The notes under the pieces: model-generated | Databases searched by the model: none | The model's input: the letters and a program-made list of their open reading frames with translations, nothing else | What the model was told of the DNA's origin: nothing | Program-made: the position numbers and the translations under genes | Assembly: GCA_027491555.1 (NCBI GenBank) | Contig: JAOZGN010000024.1 | Span: forward strand, 1 to 64,000 | DNA from: Thermoproteota archaeon | GTDB taxonomy: Archaea > Thermoproteota > Korarchaeia > Korarchaeales > Korarchaeaceae | Reading direction: 5' to 3' | Length of the DNA: 64,000 nt | Part shown: piece by piece, positions 39,457 through 47,327 of the stretch | Position numbering within the stretch: position 1 is the first letter of the stretch | Layout: every line of letters starts with the position of its first letter

Positions 39457-39756
39457 ATGCCGGAAGTCCCGGAAGAGGTCCTGACGGTATCCAAGAGGGG
39501 GAGGGTCGAGGTAAGGACCCTCGTGAGGAGGGGAAGGTTCGCCTTGATAGAGTATCGAGACCCGGAGACCATGGAGAGGACCGAGGACAAGTACAAGCTC
39601 GTCCTGCTTGGGGACGATGGGACCGTGGAGGAGTACTTCATCCTCCCGCTGAAGCAGCCGCACAGGCGCCTCCTGGTAATCCCCAAGGAGAAGAAGGGGG
39701 ACAAGCTCATGGTGTGGAACCCCGAGTCCGGAAGGGCGGAGCCCATGTTTCCCTAA
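39457..39756 (+). CDS. Small conserved-type protein, unknown function
   Basis: 99 residues. Basic and beta-rich (RGRVEVRTLVRRGRFALIEYRDPET, DKYKLVLLGDDGTVEEYFILP, RRLLVIPKEKKGDKLMVWNP). It probably forms a compact beta fold such as an SH3-like or OB-like barrel. I cannot assign a family or a role. It lies between adk and the CBS-domain gene on the same strand but with gaps of 57 and 83 bases. Confidence 0.6.
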   Translation: MPEVPEEVLTVSKRGRVEVRTLVRRGRFALIEYRDPETMERTEDKYKLVLLGDDGTVEEYFILPLKQPHRRLLVIPKEKKGDKLMVWNPESGRAEPMFP

Positions 39757-39800
39757 AGACGTGGGGCCTCCAGGGTGCTTCGGGACTCATTAGGTAAATG

Positions 39801-39834
39801 TTTTAAACAAATTGACCGGGGTGTTTCTCCCCGG
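39801..39834 (+). promoter_or_regulatory. TATA box and dyad over the start region of the CBS gene
   Basis: TTTTAAAC (39801-39808) is TATA-like. CCGGGG (39816-39821) and CCCCGG (39829-39834) form a perfect 6-base inverted repeat with a seven-base centre near the predicted transcription start, just before the TTG at 39840. It could be an operator or a hairpin that hides the start. Confidence 0.5.
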
Positions 39835-39839
39835 GGGTT

Positions 39840-40664
39840 TTGGGGCTGGAGAAGAAGGCTATAGAGATCGCAACGCTCTCGGTGGTCACCGCCCGACCCG
39901 AAGACGCCATCCTGAAGGCAGCTAAGGTAATGACGAGGGGGTGGTTCCGACGCCTCCCCGTGCTGGAGGATGGCCGCGTCGTCGGACTCGTCACGGCCAG
40001 GGACGTGCTGAAGGCGATCGCCGAGGCCATCACCCCAGAGGCGGGGCGCGCATGCATAATCGAGACCCTTAGGAAACCCCTTAGAAGCGTCCTTCACGCT
40101 CCCCCCGCCGTCGTGGGTCCCTACGCGTCGGTCAAGGAGGTCCTCAACATGGTGCTCTCCACCGACGCGGGGGCCGCGCTGGTGGTGGATGAGGAGGGGA
40201 GGCTCCTGGGCATAGTCACCGAGAGAGACCTCCTCAACGCCCTCAAGGACTCCGTCGAGGTCCGAGAGAGCGTCGAAGAGATAATGACACGGGATGTCAA
40301 GACCCTGAGGCCCAGCGACGCGGTGTACGAGGCCGTGAGGGGGATGGTCAGGGGAGGGTTCAGGAGGTACCCCGTCGTCGACGAGGCTGGCAAGCTGGTG
40401 GGGATAGTGACGGCGCGCGACCTAGTGGCCCTGGCCTCGGGGTGTGAGGAGGACGTCTCCGCCGCAGACGCCTTCTTTGGTCCCGTGGAGAGGGTGATGA
40501 CCAGGAACCCGTTGACCGTCAACCCCCAGTTTGGAGTGATGGCTGCCGTCAGAAGGACGACCGAGGCCGGGATAGGAGTGCTGCCCGTGGTAACGGCTGG
40601 GCGGCTCGTTGGCATAGTCACCGAGATGGACCTCCTGAGGGCGATAGCCAGACACATCGAGTAG
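39840..40664 (+). CDS. Four-CBS-domain protein
   Basis: 274 residues from TTG 39840 with four CBS domains in two Bateman pairs. Repeated strands are VTARPEDAILKAAKVMTRGWFRRLPVLEDGRVVGLVTARDVL, then ALVVDEEGRLLGIVTERDLL, RRYPVVDEAGKLVGIVTARDLV and GVLPVVTAGRLVGIVTEMDLL. Such modules bind AMP, ATP, SAM or similar nucleotides and regulate partners. No enzyme domain is attached, so it presumably acts by binding another protein. The nearby adk suggests, loosely, an adenylate-sensing role. Confidence 0.9.
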   Translation: MGLEKKAIEIATLSVVTARPEDAILKAAKVMTRGWFRRLPVLEDGRVVGLVTARDVLKAIAEAITPEAGRACIIETLRKPLRSVLHAPPAVVGPYASVKEVLNMVLSTDAGAALVVDEEGRLLGIVTERDLLNALKDSVEVRESVEEIMTRDVKTLRPSDAVYEAVRGMVRGGFRRYPVVDEAGKLVGIVTARDLVALASGCEEDVSAADAFFGPVERVMTRNPLTVNPQFGVMAAVRRTTEAGIGVLPVVTAGRLVGIVTEMDLLRAIARHIE

Positions 40665-40698
40665 GTTGGCATAGAGTCTGAGGTGGTGGGCGGGTTGA

Positions 40699-41856
40699 TT
40701 AGCCCACCACCGCGGTCTCACCCTCGAACACGCCCTTCTCGAATCTATCCGGCAGGAACGGATCTAGCGGGATGTCTAGGGGCTCTCCGGCTATGAGCTG
40801 GGCCACTAGGTAGGCTGTGGCTGGACCCATCATGAAGCCGTGGCCGCTGAAGCCGTTGGCTTGTATGAACCCATCCACCTCCTTGACTGGTCCTGTTATC
40901 TGGTGCGCATCCGGGGTGACGTCGTACAGGCCCGCCCACTGCCTAATGACCCTCACCCCCTTCAGAGAAGGAATATACTTGGCTAGGAGCCTGCTCATAG
41001 TGATGAGGAACCTTAGGCTCGACTCGAAGTTGTAGCCTGGCCTCTCGTTGGGGTCGCCCCAGCCGCCGATTATCCCGCCGCGGGAGGACTGCCTGAAGTA
41101 CACGTTGTCGTGGAAGGAGATCACCATAGGCCTCAGAAAGGGCCTGACTGGCTCGGTGACAAGTATCTCGTGCCTGTAGGGTTTGTTGGGCAGCTTGACC
41201 CCCGCAGTCTCGGCAACCAGCCTGGACCAGGCCCCGGCGGCGTTGACGACCCAGTCCGTCCTCACAACGCCCCTGGACGTCTCCACGCCCTTGACCTGGC
41301 CGTCCTCCACGAGGACCTTCTTCACCTCGGTGAAGGTAAAGATCTCGGCCCCCAGCCTCTCGGCGGCCCTCGCGTAGCCGTACGTGACTTTGAAGGGATC
41401 TGCGTACCCGTCGGTCGGGTTCCAGGCCGCCCCAAGAGCCCCTATTCCCTCGACGTCTAGCTCGGGCACTATCTCCCTGATCTCCCTGGGCTCCAGCCAC
41501 CTGACGGGGAGGCCGAGCGACCTCTGCATCCTCATGTTCCTCTGGAAGTCCTTGACCTCCTGCTCGGTCTTCGCCACGATCAGGTATCCACCCTGCCTGT
41601 AGTCGGTCTCTACGCCCAGCTCCTGGTCCAGATTCTTGTAGATCTCCACGCTCTTCATCGCGAGCCTGACGTGGTCCTCCGTGGACCACTGCTGCCTTAT
41701 CCCGCCCGGGCAGCGGCCCGTCGCGCCGGAGGTTATGTAGGAGCGGTCGAAGACCGCGACGCTCAGTCCCCTGCTGGCGAGGTAGTAGGCCGTGGCGCAG
41801 CCGATTATCCCGGCTCCAACCACGGCGACGTCGTATCTCTCCCTCGGCTGCCTCAA
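40699..41856 (-). CDS. FAD-dependent oxidoreductase (DadA/SoxB-type), beta subunit of multi-subunit amino-acid dehydrogenase
   Basis: 385 residues from TTG 41856, which overlaps the upstream stop (TTGA). YDVAVVGAGIIGCATAYYLASRGLSVAVFDR is the FAD-binding motif of the DAO family. IRQQWSTEDHVRLAMKSVEIY and the C-terminal GFSGHGFMMGPATAYLVAQLI are typical of sarcosine, proline and D-hydroxyproline dehydrogenases. It would oxidise an amino acid such as proline, hydroxyproline or a D-amino acid. The other three genes of this operon supply Fe-S and a second flavin/nucleotide site. The substrate cannot be told from sequence alone. Confidence 0.85.
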   Translation of the reverse strand: MRQPRERYDVAVVGAGIIGCATAYYLASRGLSVAVFDRSYITSGATGRCPGGIRQQWSTEDHVRLAMKSVEIYKNLDQELGVETDYRQGGYLIVAKTEQEVKDFQRNMRMQRSLGLPVRWLEPREIREIVPELDVEGIGALGAAWNPTDGYADPFKVTYGYARAAERLGAEIFTFTEVKKVLVEDGQVKGVETSRGVVRTDWVVNAAGAWSRLVAETAGVKLPNKPYRHEILVTEPVRPFLRPMVISFHDNVYFRQSSRGGIIGGWGDPNERPGYNFESSLRFLITMSRLLAKYIPSLKGVRVIRQWAGLYDVTPDAHQITGPVKEVDGFIQANGFSGHGFMMGPATAYLVAQLIAGEPLDIPLDPFLPDRFEKGVFEGETAVVG

Positions 41857-42176
41857 TCTCTCTCCCCTCCCTCCCACTCGGGCTCCCGGGGCTCGAGCAG
41901 GGCCAGGTGTCCGACGGGCACGGGCACTATTGGGGGTCTGACCCTCGGGAGTTCCCTCATGACCTCGGACGTGGGGACCCCGAGTTCCCTCGCCAAGATC
42001 CCGGCGGCTAGCCTCAGGCAGGTCCTCCCCTGGCACGGCCCCATGCCAATCCTAAGTATCCGCTTCAGCTCGTCGAGCGTCCTAGCCCCGTGGATCCTGA
42101 TGGCCTCCAGAACGTCAGCCATCGTGACGTCCTCGCACCTGCAGACCGTGACCTCCTCGTCCGCCACTCCCATCAC
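41853..42176 (-). CDS. BFD-like [2Fe-2S] subunit of the dehydrogenase
   Basis: 107 residues. Cys pattern VCRCEDVT near residues 11-17, then GPCQGRTCLR near 46-55, which is the BFD-type [2Fe-2S] site (C-x-C ... C-x4-C). EEVTVCRCEDVTMADVLEAI is the normal start of the domain. It passes electrons between the flavin subunits. Overlaps of four bases on both sides tie it to the dehydrogenase genes. Confidence 0.85.
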   Translation of the reverse strand: MMGVADEEVTVCRCEDVTMADVLEAIRIHGARTLDELKRILRIGMGPCQGRTCLRLAAGILARELGVPTSEVMRELPRVRPPIVPVPVGHLALLEPREPEWEGGERD

Positions 42177-42658
42177 CCCTCCCTCTCTCTCACTCGTGGG
42201 AGGATTGCCCTCACGCTGTGGGCGAGCTCTCTGGGGACTCTGACCGTCACCATGGAGGTCCTGTCCTTCGACGTCACCGCCCTCACCACCTCGGCCCTCG
42301 CCACCCTCTTACCCACCCTGTCCAGGGCCCAGACGACCTCTCCCTTCTTGGGGACCGGGAGGAACTCGTACGGGATGGACACCTCGGCCCACTCCCCGTC
42401 GAACTTCACCATGAAAATCGCCAGCCCAGGGCAGGCCAGCACGCAGGTCCCGCACCCGACGCACGCGTCCCAGTCGCACCTCGGCGGCGTCGTGACGGCG
42501 GGCTTGATGACCGCCTTGACGGGGCACACCCACTTGCAGGTGTCGCAAGGGATCTCCTCGTGGCACTCTATGACCGCGACCGCCCTTCCCTCCGCCTTCT
42601 CGTCGGGCGGGAGGATCTTGGCCAGCACGTCCTCTGGAATGACGCCGGGCTCGCTCAT
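42173..42658 (-). CDS. 4Fe-4S ferredoxin-type subunit of the dehydrogenase
   Basis: 161 residues with two Cys groups: CHEEIPCDTCKWVCPV (about 32-47) and CDWDACVGCGTCVLACPG (about 61-78). These make one or two 4Fe-4S clusters for electron transfer. The C-terminal ~70 residues are beta-rich without Cys. It sits inside the four-gene dehydrogenase operon, overlapping both neighbours by four bases. Confidence 0.83.
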   Translation of the reverse strand: MSEPGVIPEDVLAKILPPDEKAEGRAVAVIECHEEIPCDTCKWVCPVKAVIKPAVTTPPRCDWDACVGCGTCVLACPGLAIFMVKFDGEWAEVSIPYEFLPVPKKGEVVWALDRVGKRVARAEVVRAVTSKDRTSMVTVRVPRELAHSVRAILPRVREREG

Positions 42659-44124
42659 CCTATCACCTCCCTGGCCCTCTTCCAGATCCTCTGCTTACCC
42701 TTCACGACCTTCGCGCTAAACGGGCCGCTCCTGAACTCCTCCAGCTGTCGGAGGGCCTCTTGGATCACCTCCTCGGCCCTGTCAGGCCTCAGTCCCAGCT
42801 CGGCCGCGGCGTGGGCGCCCGCGATCCTCCCCTCCAGCATGGCCGTCGTCGCCTCCTCAATGCCCGAGGAGTCTCCGGCCACGTACATCCCCTCCACCGA
42901 GGTTCTAAGGTAAGGATCGTGTATCGGGACGGGGCCTCCCAGCTCTGGCACATAGTCCCACGCGGCCCCGGCCTGCCGAGGTATCTCCGTGGAGGGCGTT
43001 AGCCCCACCGCCAGCACTATCATGTCCACATCGAACCGCTCCTCGGTGCCCTCGATAGGCCTGAAGTTCTCGTCCACCCGGACTATCTCCGCCCCCTCCA
43101 CCCTGTCCCTGCCGATCGCCCTCCTGAGGGTGTGCCTCAGGAGGATGGGAATACCCATCCTCCTCACCTTGGCGGCGTGCACCGCGTAGCCCCCGATCTT
43201 CGGCATGATCTCCACGATCGCCTTGACATCCACCCCGGCCTGGAGGAGCTGGTAGGCCAGTATGAGTCCCACGTTCCCCGCACCCACGATTAAGGCGCTC
43301 TCCCCGGGCACCACGCCGAAGACGTGCATCAGCGTCTGCAGCCCGCCGGCCCCCATCACCCCTGGGAGGTCGTTGTTCGGGAAGGGGATCATGTTCTCCA
43401 TGGCTCCGGTGGAGACCACCACCGCGTCCGCCCTGATCCTCCAGGGTCCCTCGGGCGTGCTCACCACGACGTCGTGGGCCGAGCCGGCGTAGTCGGCGAC
43501 GACGGTCGCCCGGGTGAGCCAAGTGGCGTTGAGCCCATCGAGCTCTCTCAGGAGGATCCTCGCTATCTCTATTCCCCTGGTGCCAGCGTAGTTCTCCCTC
43601 GACCCGAAGAACTTGTGCGTCTGCTTGATCAGCTGCCCGCCCGGCCTCATGTTCTCGTCAGCGATGGCCACCCTAGCCCCGAGCCTGGATGCCTCGATGG
43701 CCGCGGACAGCCCTGCGGGTCCACCGCCTATCACCAACAGGTCGACGTCCAGCTCGCCCGCCTTGGCCTCTAGCGGGGAGGCTTTTGGGAGTTCGCCGAG
43801 GGGGCGCTGCCTCCAGACCTCCATGCCGTCCCTTACAGGGGTGATGCAGGTCCTGACGTTTGGAACGCCGTCGACGGTCATCAGGCAGGAGGAGCACTTC
43901 CCGATTCCGCAGAAGAAGCCTCTTGGCCTCTGCCTCCTGGCGCTCCAGCCCAGCGTAAGGATGCCCTCCGCAACGAGGGCCGCGGCGACGCTCTCGGACT
44001 CGAAGGCCCTTATCTGCCTGCCCTCGAAGTTGAACTCAACCTCTCTACCCCTGTCGAACTTGAGGATTGGGTGTACGACCAGCCTCCGCGGCAAATCGGA
44101 TCGTGGAGGCTCCTTCACCCACAA
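42655..44124 (-). CDS. Fer2/FAD/NAD-type alpha subunit of multi-subunit amino-acid dehydrogenase
   Basis: 489 residues. N-terminal [2Fe-2S] plug: GFFCGIGKCSSCLMTVDG with a third Cys in VRTCITP. LDVDLLVIGGGPAGLSAAIEASRLGARVAIADE is the first dinucleotide site and SALIVGAGNVGLILAYQLLQAGV the second. GGQLIKQTHKFFGS and AVVVSTGAMENMIPFPNNDLPG are typical of SoxA/HcnB/PDH alpha subunits. It probably carries FAD and moves electrons from the beta subunit to an acceptor. It begins the operon. It lies 17 bases downstream of the EndoV-fusion gene on the same strand, but a functional tie is not obvious. Confidence 0.86.
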   Translation of the reverse strand: MWVKEPPRSDLPRRLVVHPILKFDRGREVEFNFEGRQIRAFESESVAAALVAEGILTLGWSARRQRPRGFFCGIGKCSSCLMTVDGVPNVRTCITPVRDGMEVWRQRPLGELPKASPLEAKAGELDVDLLVIGGGPAGLSAAIEASRLGARVAIADENMRPGGQLIKQTHKFFGSRENYAGTRGIEIARILLRELDGLNATWLTRATVVADYAGSAHDVVVSTPEGPWRIRADAVVVSTGAMENMIPFPNNDLPGVMGAGGLQTLMHVFGVVPGESALIVGAGNVGLILAYQLLQAGVDVKAIVEIMPKIGGYAVHAAKVRRMGIPILLRHTLRRAIGRDRVEGAEIVRVDENFRPIEGTEERFDVDMIVLAVGLTPSTEIPRQAGAAWDYVPELGGPVPIHDPYLRTSVEGMYVAGDSSGIEEATTAMLEGRIAGAHAAAELGLRPDRAEEVIQEALRQLEEFRSGPFSAKVVKGKQRIWKRAREVIG

Positions 44125-44141
44125 ACGTTAAAGACTTGAAG

Positions 44142-45098
44142 TCAGTCGGAGGGGCTCCCCCGGAGCTTGGGGAACTCCGCTAACTTGTGGGCAAGCCTCA
44201 CGGGCGCGGGAACCCGCGTTCCTCCCCTGAACTTCCTGAAGATCCTCGCAGATTCCTCCAGAGACACCTTGTGCCCGGGAGACACGTAGACTGGCCTCCC
44301 CCCGGGCCTCAGCGGGAGGGCCCACCCGACCTGCCTGGTCATGTAGATCAGCTCCTCGCCGCGGATCTTCCCGACCAGCCTCCGCTTAGCCACCCCCACG
44401 GCCGGGACGTCGAGGCAGACGCCGAGGTGGCTGGCCTCACCGAAGAACACCGGGTGGGCTATACCGTGGCCGTCCATAATGACCACGTCGTAGTTCAGCC
44501 TGGACAGAACTCTTGCGAGGGCCGGAAACTCCCGGAAGCCCAGGTAGGTCGGCACGTATGGCATGACCGCCGGCGAGGTCTGGATTGACCCGTCGACCAC
44601 CCTGAGGTCGGCGTCCACCACCACAGCCGCCCCCCTCGCGACCTCAACCGGGAGGCCCTCCTCGTCGCGCTCCCACCGGTACGCCACATCGGCTCCCGCG
44701 ACCAGCTCTGGCCTCTCCACCTCGTCCTCCAAGACGACCCTCTTCGCCAGAATCCGTTGAGCCCTCCTCATCTCGGCCAGGATCGGCTTGGTCTCAAGCT
44801 CTTCAGCCTCTACGAGGCGCCTGGTGAGATCGGCCACCCTACCCCTTTGGACGTCGACGCCCTCCGCCCTCAGGAGCTCCTCTGCGCCCCTCATGACCTC
44901 GCCCCGCGATGACACGACTCGATGCCACGGCACCCCGTAGGCCCTCCCCATGACCGAGACCACCTCGGCCACCGCCTTGGCTGCCCTGTAGTCCCCGAGC
45001 GCCCTCGCTATCTCGCCGAAGGTCGTCAGCATTCCTCTGGGGACAGAATCTACGGCCCTCAGGATCTCCACGTACACGGATCCGGGACGGGGGGACAC
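44142..45098 (-). CDS. Alkyltransferase-like (ATL) domain fused to endonuclease V
   Basis: About 318 residues from GTG 45098, which is 25 bases from the TATA-like CCTTATAGCC at 45118-45127 (TTG 45110 is an alternative). Residues ~1-95 match the O6-alkylguanine-DNA methyltransferase C-terminal domain: VPRGMLTTFGEIARALGDYRAAKAV, then PWHRVVSSRGEV. The acceptor Cys of PCHRV is Trp, as in alkyltransferase-like proteins that bind but do not repair alkylated G. Residues ~110-310 form endonuclease V: LVAGADVAYRW (catalytic Asp), VPTYLGFREFPAL (Glu), VVIMDGHGIAHP (Asp, His) and GVAKRRLVG. EndoV nicks near deaminated bases. Confidence 0.87.
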   Translation of the reverse strand: MSPRPGSVYVEILRAVDSVPRGMLTTFGEIARALGDYRAAKAVAEVVSVMGRAYGVPWHRVVSSRGEVMRGAEELLRAEGVDVQRGRVADLTRRLVEAEELETKPILAEMRRAQRILAKRVVLEDEVERPELVAGADVAYRWERDEEGLPVEVARGAAVVVDADLRVVDGSIQTSPAVMPYVPTYLGFREFPALARVLSRLNYDVVIMDGHGIAHPVFFGEASHLGVCLDVPAVGVAKRRLVGKIRGEELIYMTRQVGWALPLRPGGRPVYVSPGHKVSLEESARIFRKFRGGTRVPAPVRLAHKLAEFPKLRGSPSD

Positions 45099-45117
45099 CT
45101 GCTCAATCAAGGTGGGG

Positions 45118-45148
45118 TGGCTATAAGGTGAGCCTCGGCTTTATTTCC
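45118..45148. promoter_or_regulatory. Divergent promoters of the EndoV fusion and moaDE
   Basis: Minus-strand CCTTATAGCC (45118-45127) and plus-strand CTTTATTT (45140-45147) each lie about 22-28 bases from the respective GTG starts (45098 and 45169), predicting leaderless transcripts in both directions. Confidence 0.55.
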
Positions 45149-45168
45149 CACCCTGCCGCGGGACCCCC

Positions 45169-45849
45169 GTGCGGGTCCAGGTGAGGCTCTTCGCCTCGTT
45201 CAGAGAGGCGGCGGGCAGGTCTCAGCTGGAGGTAGAGCTCAAAGAGGGCTCCAAGGTGGAGGACCTCATCAGGGAGCTTGAAAGCGCGATCCCGGGTCTG
45301 GTCGAGAGGCTCAAGGATGGCAGGGTCGTCGTGGCCGTCAACGGCCGTTTCGCCAGGCCGGATGACCCTCTGAGCGACGGAGACGTGGTGGCCGTCTTCC
45401 CGCCGGTGTCGGGCGGGGGGGCCAAGGTGGGCCTCTTCAGGGAACTCCCCTCGGTAGAGGAGCTGTTTTCGGAGGTGTCTCCAGAAGATGGCGAGGCGGG
45501 GGCGGTAGTCATGTTCGTCGGGGTGGTCAGGGGTCACTCCCCGGGGGGCCGGGTGTACAGGCTCGAATACGAGGCCTACGAGGAGATGGCCCTCAGGGAG
45601 ATGGAGGCCATCCGCGCAGAAGCGCTCCAGGCCGAGGGGGTCAAGGACGTCGTGATCTACCACGTGCTCGGCACAAGGGAGCCGGGAGATCCGGTAATGC
45701 TGGTAGCCGTGGCGGCCGAGCACAGGAAGGAGGCGTTCGAGGCAATCGCCCAGGTGGTTAACGCCGTTAAGAGCAGGGTTCCCATCTGGAAGAAAGAGAT
45801 AACCGAGAAGGGCGGCCGGTGGATTGAGGAGGGAACTCCCTGGGATTGA
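45169..45849 (+). CDS. moaDE: MoaD-MoaE fusion (molybdopterin synthase)
   Basis: 226 residues from GTG 45169. Residues 1-84 are the MoaD ubiquitin-like sulfur carrier (MRVQVRLFASFREAAG, DGDVVAVFPPVSGG with Gly82-Gly83 where free MoaD ends). Then MoaE follows (about 88-226): VGLFRELPSVEELF, GAVVMFVGVVRGHS, EYEAYEEMALREMEAI, VVIYHVLGTREPGD, and VPIWKKEITEKGG with the catalytic Lys. Molybdopterin synthase puts two sulfurs on cyclic pyranopterin. As MoaD needs a free GG thiocarboxylate, the fusion must be cleaved or work in a special way. Mycobacterial MoaX, a similar fusion, is known to be cut. Confidence 0.9.
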   Translation: MRVQVRLFASFREAAGRSQLEVELKEGSKVEDLIRELESAIPGLVERLKDGRVVVAVNGRFARPDDPLSDGDVVAVFPPVSGGGAKVGLFRELPSVEELFSEVSPEDGEAGAVVMFVGVVRGHSPGGRVYRLEYEAYEEMALREMEAIRAEALQAEGVKDVVIYHVLGTREPGDPVMLVAVAAEHRKEAFEAIAQVVNAVKSRVPIWKKEITEKGGRWIEEGTPWD

Positions 45850-45854
45850 GGAGG

Positions 45855-45862
45855 GTTTTTTA
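45855..45862 (+). promoter_or_regulatory. T-tract between moaDE and moaA
   Basis: GTTTTTTA begins six bases after the moaDE stop. It may end the moaDE transcript. It also sits about 30 bases before the moaA TTG, so it could instead be the moaA TATA region. Confidence 0.4.
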
Positions 45863-45891
45863 CCTCCCACACCGCCGGGGCTCCGATCGAA

Positions 45892-46869
45892 TTGAGGGTG
45901 GTTGACCCGTTCGATCGGCCAGTCCACAACGTCCGGATATCCGTCACGAGCGCCTGCAACTTCTCCTGCTTCTACTGCCACAGGGAGGGCTACGTGCCCA
46001 ACGGCATGGAGATGACCGCAGAGGAGATAGGGAGGATAGTCAGGATCCTGGCGGAGACTGGCGTATCGAAGGTGAAGCTCACCGGAGGAGAGCCCACCGT
46101 CAGACCCGACATAGTGGAGATCGTGCGTCGCATCTCCGACGTGGAGGGGATAGTCGACCTCAGCATGGTGACCAACGGGTCGAGGCTCGCGAGTCTGGCG
46201 GCCGAGCTGAGGGAGGCTGGCCTGGACAGGCTAAACGTGAGCCTTCCCAGCCTAGACCCTGAGAGGTTCAGGACCATCACCCGGGTGGACATGCTGAGGG
46301 ACGTGGTCCGGGGCGTGGAGGCCGCCGCTGCGGTGGAGTTCAGACAGCTCAAGCTGAACAGGGTCCTCATGAGAGGTGTGAATGAAGACGAGACGCGTGA
46401 GCTCATCGACTTGGCCAGGGACGTGGGGGCCATGGTCCAGCTCATTCAGCTGGAAGACGCAGACCCGGAGTCCCCCCTCATAAAGAAGTACGGGATCACG
46501 CTTGAAGAGCTCGTCGAGACCGTCAAGGGACTGGGAGGCCGGCTCGTCCACGTCAGACACGACATGCAGAACCGATTGGTCTTCGACGTGGGCGGGGTGG
46601 AGGTGGAACTTGTGGGCCCGATGGGGAACCCCGATTTCTGCGCGAGGTGCACCAGGATCAGGGTAACGAGCGACGGCCGCTTTAAGCCTTGCCTGTTCCT
46701 GGAAGACAACACGGTAGACTTCCTCGGCCCTATGAGGTCGGGGGCGAGCGATGAGGAGCTCAAGCAGATATACCTAAGGGCAGTCTCCCTCAGGAAGCCG
46801 TACTTCGGGTGGGTGATCCCGGTGGCGGGGGCCGAGGCTGAGGCTGGGGGTGGGGCGGTTGGGCGTTAG
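45892..46869 (+). CDS. moaA: GTP 3',8-cyclase MoaA
   Basis: 325 residues from TTG 45892. Radical SAM motif CNFSCFYC near residue 23-30, KLTGGEPTVRPDI, and the second cluster CARCTRIRVTSDGRFKPCLF near residues 250-270 give the two 4Fe-4S clusters. MoaA begins molybdopterin synthesis by rearranging GTP. Typical family members end in a free GG that helps bind GTP. This one ends with PVAGAEAEAGGGAVGR, a short low-complexity tail, and lacks that GG end. The tail overlaps the start of moaC by 20 bases, so cotranslation is expected. The pathway may tolerate the altered tail. Confidence 0.9.
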   Translation: MRVVDPFDRPVHNVRISVTSACNFSCFYCHREGYVPNGMEMTAEEIGRIVRILAETGVSKVKLTGGEPTVRPDIVEIVRRISDVEGIVDLSMVTNGSRLASLAAELREAGLDRLNVSLPSLDPERFRTITRVDMLRDVVRGVEAAAAVEFRQLKLNRVLMRGVNEDETRELIDLARDVGAMVQLIQLEDADPESPLIKKYGITLEELVETVKGLGGRLVHVRHDMQNRLVFDVGGVEVELVGPMGNPDFCARCTRIRVTSDGRFKPCLFLEDNTVDFLGPMRSGASDEELKQIYLRAVSLRKPYFGWVIPVAGAEAEAGGGAVGR

Positions 46870-47311
46870 AATGGTGGACATCACGGGCAAGGGGGACGTT
46901 TTCAGGGTCGCACGGGCCCGCGGATTCATCAGGCTGACCGAGGAGAGCCTGAGAAGGATAAGGGAGGGAAAGGTCGAGAAGGGGGACGTCCACTCGGTGG
47001 CCAGGGTGGCCGCAATCCTGGCAGTCAAGAGGACCCCCGAGCTGGTGCCCCTCTGCCACCCCATCCCCATCACCGGGGTTGACGTGGACCTCCGGACATT
47101 GGATGAGGGGGTGGAGGTTGAGGTCACCGTGAAGAGCGTCGGGAAGACTGGGGTAGAGATGGAGGCCCTCACCGGTGTCTCCGCGGCGCTCTTGGCCGTA
47201 TGGGACATGGTTAAGCGTTACGAGAAGGACGAGCGCGGCCAGTACCCTCACACAAGGATCGAGCGGATCGAGGTCGTCGAGAAAGAGAAGAGGGAATTGG
47301 AGAGACCCTGA
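46850..47311 (+). CDS. moaC: Cyclic pyranopterin monophosphate synthase MoaC
   Basis: 153 residues from GTG 46850; TTG 46859 or ATG 46871 (MVDITGKGDVFR, where family homology starts) are equally plausible. Family motifs: MVDITGK, GDVHSVARVAAILAVKRTPELVPLCHPIPITG with the catalytic His/Lys region, and GVEMEALTGVSAALLAVWDMVKRYEKDE. It completes cyclic pyranopterin phosphate from the MoaA product. With moaDE and moaA it covers most of early molybdopterin synthesis. The carrier-activating MoeB is not in the window. Confidence 0.93.
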   Translation: MGRLGVRMVDITGKGDVFRVARARGFIRLTEESLRRIREGKVEKGDVHSVARVAAILAVKRTPELVPLCHPIPITGVDVDLRTLDEGVEVEVTVKSVGKTGVEMEALTGVSAALLAVWDMVKRYEKDERGQYPHTRIERIEVVEKEKRELERP

Positions 47312-47327
47312 GGTTGGGCAGGGGTTC

